In this document: positions 25,338 through 34,065 of the stretch, piece by piece | How the letters are laid out: the number at the start of each line of letters is the position of its first letter | How positions within the stretch are numbered: the stretch's first letter is position 1 | Assembly (NCBI GenBank): GCA_029242745.1 | Contig: JAQWTI010000019.1 | Coordinates: 1 to 60,871 of the forward strand | DNA: 60,871 nt | Reading direction: 5' to 3' | From: Acidimicrobiales bacterium | GTDB taxonomy: Bacteria > Actinomycetota > Acidimicrobiia > Acidimicrobiales > MedAcidi-G1 | Position numbers and translations under genes: made by a program | Notes under the pieces: model-generated | What the model was told of the DNA's origin: nothing | Seen by the model: the letters and a program-made list of their open reading frames with translations, nothing else | The model's database searches: none

Positions 25338-26117
25338 ATGGTCGGTGGAACAGGCGTCAGTGGTGAACGGTTCGGGTCGGCGGCCGCCGACTACGCACTC
25401 CACCGGGCTGACTTTCCAGAAGCCGGGATTGACCGGCTGGTGACCTTGGGTGTCGGAACTCCCGGGCAGAGACTCCTGGACCTGGGTTGCGGGACCGGAA
25501 CCCTTGCCCGGCAGTTCGCTGCGCGGGGTTGCACCGTCACCGGCGTCGACGTGGACAGCCGGATGCTCACAGCGGCTCGTGGATTAGCTACTGCAGAGGA
25601 CTTGCAGATTGAGTGGCTGGAGTGCCCCGCAGAGAAAACAGAACTCCTGTCGGCCTCGTACGACGTTGTCACCGCCGCCCAGTGCTGGCACTGGTTCGAC
25701 GGCGAAGTGGCGGCCTCCGAAGTTCGACGTCTTCTGGTGACTGGTGGATGCGTGGCAGTTTGTGGTTTCGATTGGCTGCCTTTGCCAGACACGGTCTCTG
25801 GGATCACGGATGCACTTATCCAGGCCCACAACCCCTCTTGGACTCTGGGAGGTATCAGGGACCCAGGCCCAGAGGCCGAACGTCAACTGGGCGGCGCAGG
25901 TCTCGTGGTGTTCGAGACCTTCACCTTCGACGTGGACGTCCCCTACGCAGTGGATTCCTGGCGGCGGCGAATAGGCGCCAGCGCGGGGATCTTGGACCTC
26001 AGCGCCGAATCGGCAGCAGCCTTCGACCTCGAACTGGGAGAAGTGCTAGCCGAGCGCTTTCCGGGCGACTGCCTGATGGCACCGCATAGGGTCTGGGGGT
26101 TAGTTGCCTCTAATTGA
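25338..26117 (+). CDS. Class I SAM-dependent methyltransferase
   Basis: A 259-residue Methyltransf_11-type enzyme. SAM binding is through LLDLGCGTGTLARQFAARG and the acidic residue at the end of TVTGVDVDSRML. A conserved AAQCWHWFDG follows, typical of trans-aconitate methyltransferase-like and UbiE-like proteins. The substrate is unknown. Its 3' end overlaps lnt on the other strand by 18 bases. Confidence 0.82.
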   Translation: MVGGTGVSGERFGSAAADYALHRADFPEAGIDRLVTLGVGTPGQRLLDLGCGTGTLARQFAARGCTVTGVDVDSRMLTAARGLATAEDLQIEWLECPAEKTELLSASYDVVTAAQCWHWFDGEVAASEVRRLLVTGGCVAVCGFDWLPLPDTVSGITDALIQAHNPSWTLGGIRDPGPEAERQLGGAGLVVFETFTFDVDVPYAVDSWRRRIGASAGILDLSAESAAAFDLELGEVLAERFPGDCLMAPHRVWGLVASN

Positions 26118-27602
26118 GCCTGGGAGTGTTCTTGGGAATTTACTGGTGATCCAGCAAAGAGCCCAAAGAAATAGTGCGATTACAACCATGGGCCGCGTGC
26201 CGTTTCTCGTGGCCCAAGTCAGACCTATTCGTCGTTCAACCCGTTGGTGAAGCACGGCCTGCTCGCTAATTGCCGTGCGTTGCAGAACCTGTCCCTGCGG
26301 ATCGACAACTGCGCTAAATCCGGTTGGTGCCGCCTGGAGCACCCATCTCCCGGTCTCTAGCGCCCGCAACTGGCTAGACGCAATCTGCTGGGTCTGCACT
26401 TGAGTGAGCCAGTAACTGGCGCCGTTGGTGGGGTTCAAAATGAGCTCCCCACCGTTGAGCACAGCGTCCCGCGAGCGGTGGTCAAAGAAAACCTCCCATG
26501 AGATAGTCACCCCCATGGTGCCTAGCGAGGTTTCCAGTACCGCAGGTCCGGTTCCTGGGAGCAAGTCCCGCGCGGGGAGCATGTCAGCAGCAAAGAGTTC
26601 GACCACGCTTCGAAGTGGAACAAACTCTCCAAATGGCACAGTCCGGACCTTGTCGTACCAGTCAGCCACCGTACCGTTGGGTTCGATGGCTGTTTGGTAG
26701 TTGCGGTTGGCCATTGGATTTTCAGCGTCTTGGTGAAACCAGCCGGGTACTAGGACGGTGTTCAGGCGAGCTGCTTCAGCAGCCAGAGCGTCGGTTGCAT
26801 CGTCTTTGTAGAGGCGGTCCTCAAGACGCCAGCCGGAGATGGGTGTTGATGCTGGGTTAACCACATTTTCGGGCCAAAGCACCAAGTCGACCGGCATATC
26901 CACCTGTTGGTTCGCCTGTAGTTGATTAGCAAAGACCTGTGCGGCACCTGTGGGGGTTGCCCGAGTGCGTTGAGCTCCACCACCCTGCACAATGGCTACA
27001 TCCAGTGTGCCGATTGGTCGACCGGTGGGCGCCGCTGAGGCGACGATGGAGGCCAAGACCACCGCGGTGAAGATCAGAGTCGTAGTGATGGTTGAAGCTC
27101 GGTCGCGTTGGCGTCCATCACATATTGCTGAAATTCCGATGCCGATCGCCACGGTCATCGCTACCAATAGAAGAGGCCCAGCAATTCTGACTATCGGGGC
27201 TAGTGGGCCGCCAGCCTGCCCGAGGGCAATGGTCGCTAGTGGAGCCCCGCCGAATGGCACACTCCACCGAGCTAATTCAGCGAGGGTAACTGTGCCAACT
27301 AGGCCGAGTCGGCGCCATCTTCCGGGTGGGACGGCGGCGGCGGCTAATCCAATCCACAGGGCGTGAAGCAACCCTGCGACCACCCAGCCAGGTGGAGTGA
27401 GGTCCAGCATCCAGAGTGTGGAGGGGAAGGCCCAGGCTGCACCGACCAATAGACCCCGGCAGAATCGCGAAGCGGTGGGGCGATTAGCGATCAGACGATC
27501 CAGGAGTGCTAGCCCGAAGAAGGCGGCTGGCCACCATCCCCACGGGGGCACTGCGGCAGCAATCAGTAGACCAGCGGCAACCGCCCGGGCCGCTGGGGCC
27601 AA
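26100..27602 (-). CDS. lnt: Apolipoprotein N-acyltransferase, Ser variant
   Basis: A 500-residue membrane enzyme with about six N-terminal spans and a nitrilase-like extracytoplasmic domain. It would add the third acyl chain to lipoproteins. The catalytic glutamate (LWPENVVNP) and lysine (YDKVRTVPFGEF) are present. However, the position of the nucleophilic cysteine (GVxICxE in the family) reads TISWEVFF, giving a serine at codon 26499-26501. This may lower or change activity or be a lineage trait. TTG at 27602 avoids overlap with the cyclase; the frame stays open upstream to 27704. It is last in the haem-linked minus-strand block. Confidence 0.85.
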   Translation of the reverse strand: MAPAARAVAAGLLIAAAVPPWGWWPAAFFGLALLDRLIANRPTASRFCRGLLVGAAWAFPSTLWMLDLTPPGWVVAGLLHALWIGLAAAAVPPGRWRRLGLVGTVTLAELARWSVPFGGAPLATIALGQAGGPLAPIVRIAGPLLLVAMTVAIGIGISAICDGRQRDRASTITTTLIFTAVVLASIVASAAPTGRPIGTLDVAIVQGGGAQRTRATPTGAAQVFANQLQANQQVDMPVDLVLWPENVVNPASTPISGWRLEDRLYKDDATDALAAEAARLNTVLVPGWFHQDAENPMANRNYQTAIEPNGTVADWYDKVRTVPFGEFVPLRSVVELFAADMLPARDLLPGTGPAVLETSLGTMGVTISWEVFFDHRSRDAVLNGGELILNPTNGASYWLTQVQTQQIASSQLRALETGRWVLQAAPTGFSAVVDPQGQVLQRTAISEQAVLHQRVERRIGLTWATRNGTRPMVVIALFLWALCWITSKFPRTLPGSIRGN

Positions 27603-27613
27603 ACTTCCTTGGT

Positions 27614-28219
27614 TCAGTGGGCTACCACGGCCAACCGTTGAATGTCTGAGACAAGACCAACACCTCGAATTTCCAAAGAGTCGACTTCGTCGATCTTGAT
27701 CCATGGCGGTAGGTCAGCCACGTCGCAGTTGGCAAGAATCTGCCCAGGTTCTGCCACTGCGCAGAGCTTCGCCGCAAGGTTTACTGGTTCGCCGATGTAG
27801 TCGTCGCCCTCGAACAGCAATGCGGCGCCTGTAGCCAGACCGACCCTGAGATTGATCTCTGGCTCATCGGCAAAGTGGTCGATCATATGTCCACCCCAGG
27901 CGATCGTGGGAGTGGGTTCGGTACCAACCAGCATCACTCCGTCCCCCAGCCACTTGGCTACCCGTACACCTCGCTTGGCTGCCACATCTCTGGAGACTGC
28001 TCGGAACTCATCCAGCAAGGTCACTGCAGCATGTGGTCCATTTTCTCTGGTGTAGCGGGTGAAGCCTGATAGATCTGCAAAGCAAAAGGTCCGCTCGACT
28101 GACAGGTGAGCGGTGTCGGGAAGTTCGTCGGGATGCTCGGTGCCGCTACCGGGGCGCGCCTCAGCCCATTCTCGGGCAGGGGTGGTCTCGGGTGCCATGT
28201 CTCCATCGAACCACGCCAA
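27614..28219 (-). CDS. Class III adenylate/guanylate cyclase-like protein
   Basis: A 201-residue soluble protein containing one class III cyclase domain (about residues 40-195). The first metal aspartate is in FADLSGFT, the second in WLGDGVML with its preceding Lys, and the substrate-side DDYIGEPVNLAAKL is present. The transition-state arginine of VNxAAR is Lys151 (codon 27767-27769), which could lower activity. No sensor or membrane domain is fused. It lies between hemY and lnt on the same strand; the role is unknown. Confidence 0.8.
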   Translation of the reverse strand: MAWFDGDMAPETTPAREWAEARPGSGTEHPDELPDTAHLSVERTFCFADLSGFTRYTRENGPHAAVTLLDEFRAVSRDVAAKRGVRVAKWLGDGVMLVGTEPTPTIAWGGHMIDHFADEPEINLRVGLATGAALLFEGDDYIGEPVNLAAKLCAVAEPGQILANCDVADLPPWIKIDEVDSLEIRGVGLVSDIQRLAVVAH

Positions 28220-28296
28220 GGACTGCGTTAGGTGGCGGATGACAGGAAAATTGAAAGAGATTGAAGAAAGTCCGGATGGTTATATCCAGACAAACA

Positions 28297-29706
28297 TCAG
28301 CCGGCAACCGCTGCTGCAGCCTCGGTACCAGATCGGATACACGCTGGAACACCCACTCCAGAACGAAAAGTTCCGGTGGCCAGTAGTCCCGGGGCCTCTG
28401 TAGCCAGCAGGCTGTCGAGGTCTGCTATCTGGTCGGCGTGACCTACCGGGAACTGCACCAAAGAGTGAGGGAACCTGCCTACTCGAATAGCGGTAGGAGG
28501 TGCTTCGACCCCGAGAGTGGTGGCTAGATCAGTTCGAATTTGGGTTATTAGTTGTTCGTCCGACAAATTGATAGCTCGCTCGTCATCTATGCGGCCACAC
28601 GACACTCGTAGCAGTGTCCGATCTGGGTGGTGCAGGTGGGCCCACTTGGAACTAGTGAACGAGCAGGCTGTGATTAACAGCCCTTCGCCTCGCCCGACGA
28701 GGAAGCCACTCTGGTCGGTGGCCACTTCTAGATCGGATCGGTCGTAGGCCATCGTGGTTAGAACCACTGAGGCATGGTGCCAACTGGCCATCAGGTCGCT
28801 GGCCTTTCTGCAATGGGGTTCCACCAGAGGTGCGCCCACATGGGCTGGAACAGTTAGGACCACAGCATCGGCGCGTTCGACCCCGGTAGACGTATGGACT
28901 AGCCAGCAATCAAGTTTTTTGTTTTGGTGGCTTCGAGTCAGGCCGATTACCGGTTGGCCGGTTTGGAGTCGGTCACCAAGAGCAGCTGCCATCGCTTGCA
29001 CCAACTGTTCCATACCACCAATTGGAGTTTCAAAGACTGGTGCTGTCGGGTCTGTCGTATCCAGTGTCTGTCGTAGCCCCGCAAGTAGACCTTCAGTGGA
29101 GCGGGCCGCGGCCAGCAACTGGGGCGCCATGGTGGCACAACTCAGGTCGTCAGCCCGCCCAGCGTTGATCCCACCCAGTAGTGGGTCGACAAAACTCTCA
29201 AACACCTTGTCGCCAACGCAGGCTCGTACTACGGCACCCACGCTGGCGTCGGCGTCAGGATCCAGTGGTCGGTCAGCAACTCCGTTTCCAGAGAGTCGGA
29301 CTTGATCCCCTGGCGATAGGAGTCCAGGCGGCACCGAGTTGGGATCCAACGGAATACCCAGCACGTTGGGTGACGGGATAGGCCACATTGCCCCGTCCAG
29401 CCAAAGCGAGGCCTGACGGGCCGATGGCGAGACCAACTTGTCGCCGAGGCCCATTTCGAGACAAAGATCGCGCGCCCACGGCACTCGTACGAGGAAAGCA
29501 TCAGCAGAGGTGTCTATCGCCAACTCGGATAGTGCCGGATCGTTCAGAGACCCAGTTTGTAGGTAGCCACCCGGTTTAACTGCGGCCTCCAACACCGTGA
29601 CATCAATTCCAGGATGGTCGACGGCAATGCGGTATCCAGTAGTCAGGCCAGTGAGACCACCACCGACTACGACGACTCTGCGGCCGACCTTGGCTGGCAG
29701 AGGCAA
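28297..29706 (-). CDS. hemY: Coproporphyrinogen III oxidase/protoporphyrinogen oxidase
   Basis: A 469-residue FAD enzyme of haem synthesis. In the actinobacterial coproporphyrin pathway it oxidises coproporphyrinogen III to coproporphyrin III. The FAD-binding motif VVVVGGGLTGLTTGYRIA is at the N-terminus (about residues 11-28). It is followed by the second glycine motif VLEAAVKPGGYL, and the C-terminal FAD region has SRSGVGVPACIRSG-like spacing (TFRSGVGVPACI). It starts three bases after the hemE stop, so the two are an operon. HemQ completing the pathway is at 5.3-6.0 kb. Confidence 0.92.
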   Translation of the reverse strand: MPLPAKVGRRVVVVGGGLTGLTTGYRIAVDHPGIDVTVLEAAVKPGGYLQTGSLNDPALSELAIDTSADAFLVRVPWARDLCLEMGLGDKLVSPSARQASLWLDGAMWPIPSPNVLGIPLDPNSVPPGLLSPGDQVRLSGNGVADRPLDPDADASVGAVVRACVGDKVFESFVDPLLGGINAGRADDLSCATMAPQLLAAARSTEGLLAGLRQTLDTTDPTAPVFETPIGGMEQLVQAMAAALGDRLQTGQPVIGLTRSHQNKKLDCWLVHTSTGVERADAVVLTVPAHVGAPLVEPHCRKASDLMASWHHASVVLTTMAYDRSDLEVATDQSGFLVGRGEGLLITACSFTSSKWAHLHHPDRTLLRVSCGRIDDERAINLSDEQLITQIRTDLATTLGVEAPPTAIRVGRFPHSLVQFPVGHADQIADLDSLLATEAPGLLATGTFRSGVGVPACIRSGTEAAAAVAG

Positions 29707-29709
29707 GGT

Positions 29710-30753
29710 TCAGATCCCGATTGGGTGGGCGTGGACTTGAGCGACAATCTGCTCTAAGACCGCTGGGTCGGTTTCGGGGAGTACCCCGTGGCCCAAGTTG
29801 AACACATGACCCATGTGTCCACCGTTGCGGTCTAGTACGTCGGCCACCTCGGCCTCAATGACCTTGCCGGGGCCGAGGCACACTGCCGGGTCAAGATTGC
29901 CTTGGAGAACGGTATTGGGTCCAAGTCGTCGGCGAGCTTCGTCTAGAGGTATTCGCCAGTCAACCCCAACTACATCGGCGTTGGCTGCGGCCATCAGGGG
30001 GAGAATCTCTCCGGTGCCCACGCCGAAGTGGATCCGCGGTACTCCAGTGTCAGCCACCTCGTCGAACACCCGTCGGCTGTGGGGTAGTACGTAGCGTTCA
30101 TAGGCCGGTGGACTAAGCGCTCCGGCCCAACTATCGAAGAGTTGGATAGCTGAGACTCCGGCGGCAATTTGAGACTGCAGAGATGCGATCGCCATGTTGG
30201 TTAGGCGGTCCATAAGATCGTGCCAAAGTCCCGGGTCGCCCAACATGAGAGCCTTGGTCTTTCCGTAGGTGCGGGAAGGGGCGCCTTCAATGAGGTAGGA
30301 GGCGACAGTGAACGGCGCTCCAGCAAAGCCGATTACTGGAACTTCAGCCTCTGCGGCCACTCGCTGGATGGTTTCAATCACGTACGGAGTATCGATCTCG
30401 GGCTCCAGCGGGCGGAGACGCTGCAGGTCAGCGGGCCGCTCGAAAGGTTGGTCGACCACCGGGCCTACCCCGGGCTTAACATCTACACCGAAGCCCACGG
30501 CATGGGCAGGAACCACTATGTCGGAATAAAGTATTGCAGCATCAACACCGTAGCGACGGACGGGTTGGAGAGTAATTTCGGCAGACAGTTCCGGGTTGGC
30601 TATGGCTTCCAGAATGCTCCCCGACCCTCGGAGAGCCCGGTACTCGGGTAAAGATCTACCTGCCTGACGCATGAACCAAACTGGGGTGTGGTCATGGGGC
30701 TCAGCCCGACACGCAGCCAGAAAGGTGCCCTTTCGCAGAGGGGAGTCAGCCAC
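29710..30753 (-). CDS. hemE: Uroporphyrinogen decarboxylase
   Basis: A 347-residue TIM-barrel enzyme that converts uroporphyrinogen III to coproporphyrinogen III in the cytoplasm. The N-terminal signature PVWFMRQAGRSLPEYR and the second signature GFAGAPFTVASYLIEG are clear, with the expected length. Gene order on the minus strand is patatin, hemE, hemY. Confidence 0.97.
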   Translation of the reverse strand: MADSPLRKGTFLAACRAEPHDHTPVWFMRQAGRSLPEYRALRGSGSILEAIANPELSAEITLQPVRRYGVDAAILYSDIVVPAHAVGFGVDVKPGVGPVVDQPFERPADLQRLRPLEPEIDTPYVIETIQRVAAEAEVPVIGFAGAPFTVASYLIEGAPSRTYGKTKALMLGDPGLWHDLMDRLTNMAIASLQSQIAAGVSAIQLFDSWAGALSPPAYERYVLPHSRRVFDEVADTGVPRIHFGVGTGEILPLMAAANADVVGVDWRIPLDEARRRLGPNTVLQGNLDPAVCLGPGKVIEAEVADVLDRNGGHMGHVFNLGHGVLPETDPAVLEQIVAQVHAHPIGI

Positions 30754-30762
30754 AGAACGACG

Positions 30763-31740
30763 CTACCGGGCTGATTCAGAGGTGCTACTCAGGAGTTGCC
30801 GCGCCCGGCTGGCCTCAGGCAACGCCAAGCGAGCTAGTGCTGAGATACGAGCTGCCTCACATATCTCTGGTAGATCACCATCGTCGCGATCCGAACCTGC
30901 GCGCTCGGCTAGCTCTTCAGTTGTAGGTTGCAAGACGAGCACCGCAGATCCCTTTCGTTGGATGGCCTCCACTTCTCGCCGAAGGGTCCGTCCGTGCCAC
31001 GCTCGGGCCAGCGTGCTGAGGTCGGCAGCAGATCCAGCTGATCCTCCCACGGTTTTGGATGATGAAATCACGACTACATCTAGCCCGAGAGCCGCTACTA
31101 GGTCGGCGTTGGTTGTGGAGTGCACGCCGCCGTCCACTAGGCGGTGACCATCTACGTCGACTGGTCGAAACCATCCTGGAATGGCAGTCGATGCCTGCAC
31201 TGCCGGCCCGATAGTCACGTTCACGTCATCGCGGCCTAGAACTACGCGTTTGCCAGAATGGAGATCCACGGTGCAGAGCCAAGTTGGTAGTTCCGGCCAC
31301 GATTCGGGATGGATTTCGGCGTTCCGGGTGCCGAGTGAAGAACCATCTCGGGTGCCCATGGGTAGCAGTCCGGCAAGAACTACGACAGGCCGCGGTCGTG
31401 TCGTTGAGCACATTTCTCGTAACACCAATAGTGGGTTAGCCGGTCGGCGCGATGCTTGGCTGTCTGGGAGTTCGTTCAAACTCAGCGGTGTCGTGGCCCG
31501 ATCTGCAATGATTTGGCCGTTATCGGACAGCGGCGTACCGGCGTAGTAGGCGTGCAGGTCGGTCGCCGAGAGGCCTGCCCTCAGGCTGACCGCCGTCGTG
31601 GCGCCTGCTGAGGTTCCAACAACTACGTCGGCACGCCGTGGGTCCCAGCCGGTAACTTCCGCCAGCGCAGCGAGCACGCCTGCGTGCTGGGCCGCTGCGT
31701 GCAGGCCGCCGGAACCTAGGACAAGTCCCACACTGGTCAT
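30763..31740 (-). CDS. Patatin-like phospholipase family protein
   Basis: A 325-residue serine hydrolase of the patatin family, acting on lipids by a Ser-Asp dyad. The nucleophile motif GTSAG follows DVVV, the dyad aspartate is in LVDGGVHSTT, and the oxyanion glycines are GSGGLHAAA near the N-terminus. ATG at 31740 gives the family N-terminus MTSVGLVLGSGG; the frame is open further upstream but without similarity. It lies nine bases upstream of hemE and may be co-transcribed. Confidence 0.88.
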   Translation of the reverse strand: MTSVGLVLGSGGLHAAAQHAGVLAALAEVTGWDPRRADVVVGTSAGATTAVSLRAGLSATDLHAYYAGTPLSDNGQIIADRATTPLSLNELPDSQASRRPANPLLVLREMCSTTRPRPVVVLAGLLPMGTRDGSSLGTRNAEIHPESWPELPTWLCTVDLHSGKRVVLGRDDVNVTIGPAVQASTAIPGWFRPVDVDGHRLVDGGVHSTTNADLVAALGLDVVVISSSKTVGGSAGSAADLSTLARAWHGRTLRREVEAIQRKGSAVLVLQPTTEELAERAGSDRDDGDLPEICEAARISALARLALPEASRARQLLSSTSESAR

Positions 31741-31939
31741 TGTGCGTTGCCGTTCATTAGGCCATCGTTGCACGTAGATCAGACTTTTACGCCACCTAAG
31801 AATTTGTGAAAGCACCAACTCCAGTCCTAGTGGGCTGCGGAGGTCAGTTTCTGGCGCACCGATAGCATCGTGATCTGGCCGAATTCCTTGAATCCATCAT
31901 CTGAGCCGATAGATGGTGGCTTCGGGGGAACCGAGAACG
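31741..31939. promoter_or_regulatory. Divergent promoter region, patatin and helD
   Basis: A 199-base gap between two divergently transcribed genes. A GGGGGA about ten bases before the helD ATG is a likely ribosome-binding site. I did not find a confident -10/-35 pair for either side. Confidence 0.35.
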
Positions 31940-34024
31940 ATGAGCGACAAAGTCCACGAACATCCCGAGATTGAGGTCGAGCAGGGTCATGTTGACTACG
32001 CCCATGCTTGTCTCGAAGCTGCTCGTGATCGGGCTCTCAAACTCACTCGCATGGTTGAGGTCGGTAAGGGTGGCACCAACCAAGCCCGCTTTGAACGCGA
32101 AGCCATTATCCAGTCGGTGGCGGCACGGTTAGACCATCTCGACCTAGGCGATGCCTCTCTGGTTTTCGGCCGGATTGACCAGGAGCCCGATGCTGGTGGA
32201 GGGGTGTTCCATATTGGACGGGTTGGTGTCTGGGATGAAGATCAAGAACCAGTGGTGGTTGATTGGCGGGCTCCGGTGGCTGAGGCCTTTTACCGTGCAA
32301 CTGGCCCTTTCCCGATGGGTCTGCAAAGGCGCCGTCACATTGTTAGTCGCCGCCGGACCGTACTGGGGCTCGAGGACGAACTCTTCGGTGACCTAGAACG
32401 TTTTCGCGATGGCACCCGTCTGAAGGGTGAAGGTGCTCTCATCGCAGCCCTAGAGATGTCCCGCACCGGACGCCTCGGTGACATTATTGGAACAATCCAG
32501 TCTGAACAGGATGACATTATCCGTGCCCCCATGGCAGGGGTGCATGCTGTTCAGGGCGGTCCGGGCACCGGAAAGACCGTGGTGGCTCTTCATCGGGCGG
32601 CCTACCTGTTGTACACCCATCGTTTTCCGCTGGAGGGTCAGGGGGTGCTAGTTGTCGGACCCAACCGACTATTTCTTGCCTACATTGAACAAGTTCTGCC
32701 CTCGTTGGGGGAAGCCGGGGTGACGTTGGCCACCGTAGGTGACGTGGTCGGTGGCGTTCGGATTGATGACCGTCGAGAGGTGGCTGAGATGGGTCGCCTC
32801 AAGGGTGACTTACGCATGGTCGAGTTGATTGCCCGGGCGGTGCGGACCCGAGAGCGTGCGCTGCGGGCTGATCTGCGTTTGGGTTACGGCTTGCAGTGGC
32901 TGTCTTTAACAGTCGAGGAGTCTCGTCGAATCGTGAAGGAGGCGAGGCGCCGTTACCGGACTCACAACGCGGCTCGCAAGTTTGTAGAGGCCGAGTTCTA
33001 CCGGGCGCTGGTGGTTTCCGGTCGAGATGATCTAGATCCGGTGGCAGTACGTGAGCGGATGCGCGGAGAGATTGTTGTCCGTGAGGCATTGGAGTGGATG
33101 TGGCCAGTCCTGACCCCAGCGCAGTTGCTTAACGACCTATTTGGGTCACGAGCGTTGATAAGAGCTGCTGACCGGGGCCTTACCGCAGACCAAGTCGAAG
33201 CTCTTTTCCGGCCCCGCTCCGAAATGGCCGACGACGTGTATTGGACCGCCTCTGATGCGCCCCTGCTTGATGAATCCCGAAGTGTTCTTGGCAGCCGGCC
33301 AGGCCGTAAGGCTGAGGATGCTGTTCGAACCTATGGGCATATCGTCGTTGATGAGATTCAGGATCTCTCTCCAATGGATCTGCGGATGTTGGGCCGGCGG
33401 TCGCTGAACGGTTCCATGACTGTGGTGGGTGACATCGCCCAGGCCACTGGTTCATGGGCGCATGACGACTGGGATGGCATCCTCAGGCACTTACCCGACC
33501 GGAAGCCAGCGTTACGACATGAACTTACTCTGGGCTATCGAATCCCAGGTCCGATGATGGACATCGCCTCACGGGTGCTGGCCGTGGCGGCACCGGATCT
33601 CATTCCGCCCCGGTCGGTTCGGACTGATGGCGCAGCCCCTCGTTTTGTGGAGTTGGTGGGCGAACAGGTGGAACAACTGAATGGACTAGTTGAGGTAGTT
33701 CGATCGGAGTTGGAGGCTGCTGGGACTGGGAACCTGGCCGTGATTGCCGCGGATACTCACGTTGCTGATGTCGAGCAAGCTCTGGAGCAGGCTGGTATTT
33801 CTTTTGGACGCCCGACCCGCCGTGGGCTTGACTCCCCGTTAACAGTTGTGCCTGTGGGGCTAATCAAGGGTTTAGAGGTCGACGGTGCCGTGGTTTTCGA
33901 GCCAGCCCGCATCGTACGAGACCAGAACCAAGGAATGCGGGCGTTGTACGTGGCGTTGACCCGGGCCACGAAGCGAGTGGCAGTGGTTTACGCAGAGCCG
34001 CTCCCTGCCCCCCTCCAGAGTTGA
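31940..34024 (+). CDS. helD: HelD/HelR-type RNA polymerase recycling ATPase
   Basis: A 694-residue superfamily 1 helicase-like protein that frees stalled RNA polymerase; actinobacterial relatives can also protect against rifampicin. Residues about 1-190 form the N-terminal arm region that enters the polymerase (with WDEDQEPVVVDWRAPVAEAFY). Walker A is GGPGTGKT (near residue 205), Walker B is VVDEIQDL, and the later helicase motifs include GDIAQATGSWAHDDW and YVALTRATKRVAVVY. ATG at 31940 is preceded by GGGGGA. The nine extra upstream codons are less likely. Confidence 0.9.
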   Translation: MSDKVHEHPEIEVEQGHVDYAHACLEAARDRALKLTRMVEVGKGGTNQARFEREAIIQSVAARLDHLDLGDASLVFGRIDQEPDAGGGVFHIGRVGVWDEDQEPVVVDWRAPVAEAFYRATGPFPMGLQRRRHIVSRRRTVLGLEDELFGDLERFRDGTRLKGEGALIAALEMSRTGRLGDIIGTIQSEQDDIIRAPMAGVHAVQGGPGTGKTVVALHRAAYLLYTHRFPLEGQGVLVVGPNRLFLAYIEQVLPSLGEAGVTLATVGDVVGGVRIDDRREVAEMGRLKGDLRMVELIARAVRTRERALRADLRLGYGLQWLSLTVEESRRIVKEARRRYRTHNAARKFVEAEFYRALVVSGRDDLDPVAVRERMRGEIVVREALEWMWPVLTPAQLLNDLFGSRALIRAADRGLTADQVEALFRPRSEMADDVYWTASDAPLLDESRSVLGSRPGRKAEDAVRTYGHIVVDEIQDLSPMDLRMLGRRSLNGSMTVVGDIAQATGSWAHDDWDGILRHLPDRKPALRHELTLGYRIPGPMMDIASRVLAVAAPDLIPPRSVRTDGAAPRFVELVGEQVEQLNGLVEVVRSELEAAGTGNLAVIAADTHVADVEQALEQAGISFGRPTRRGLDSPLTVVPVGLIKGLEVDGAVVFEPARIVRDQNQGMRALYVALTRATKRVAVVYAEPLPAPLQS

Positions 34025-34065
34025 ATCCGTTTAGCCGATGAGCGTGGGTCTCTCCGACCAGGCCC

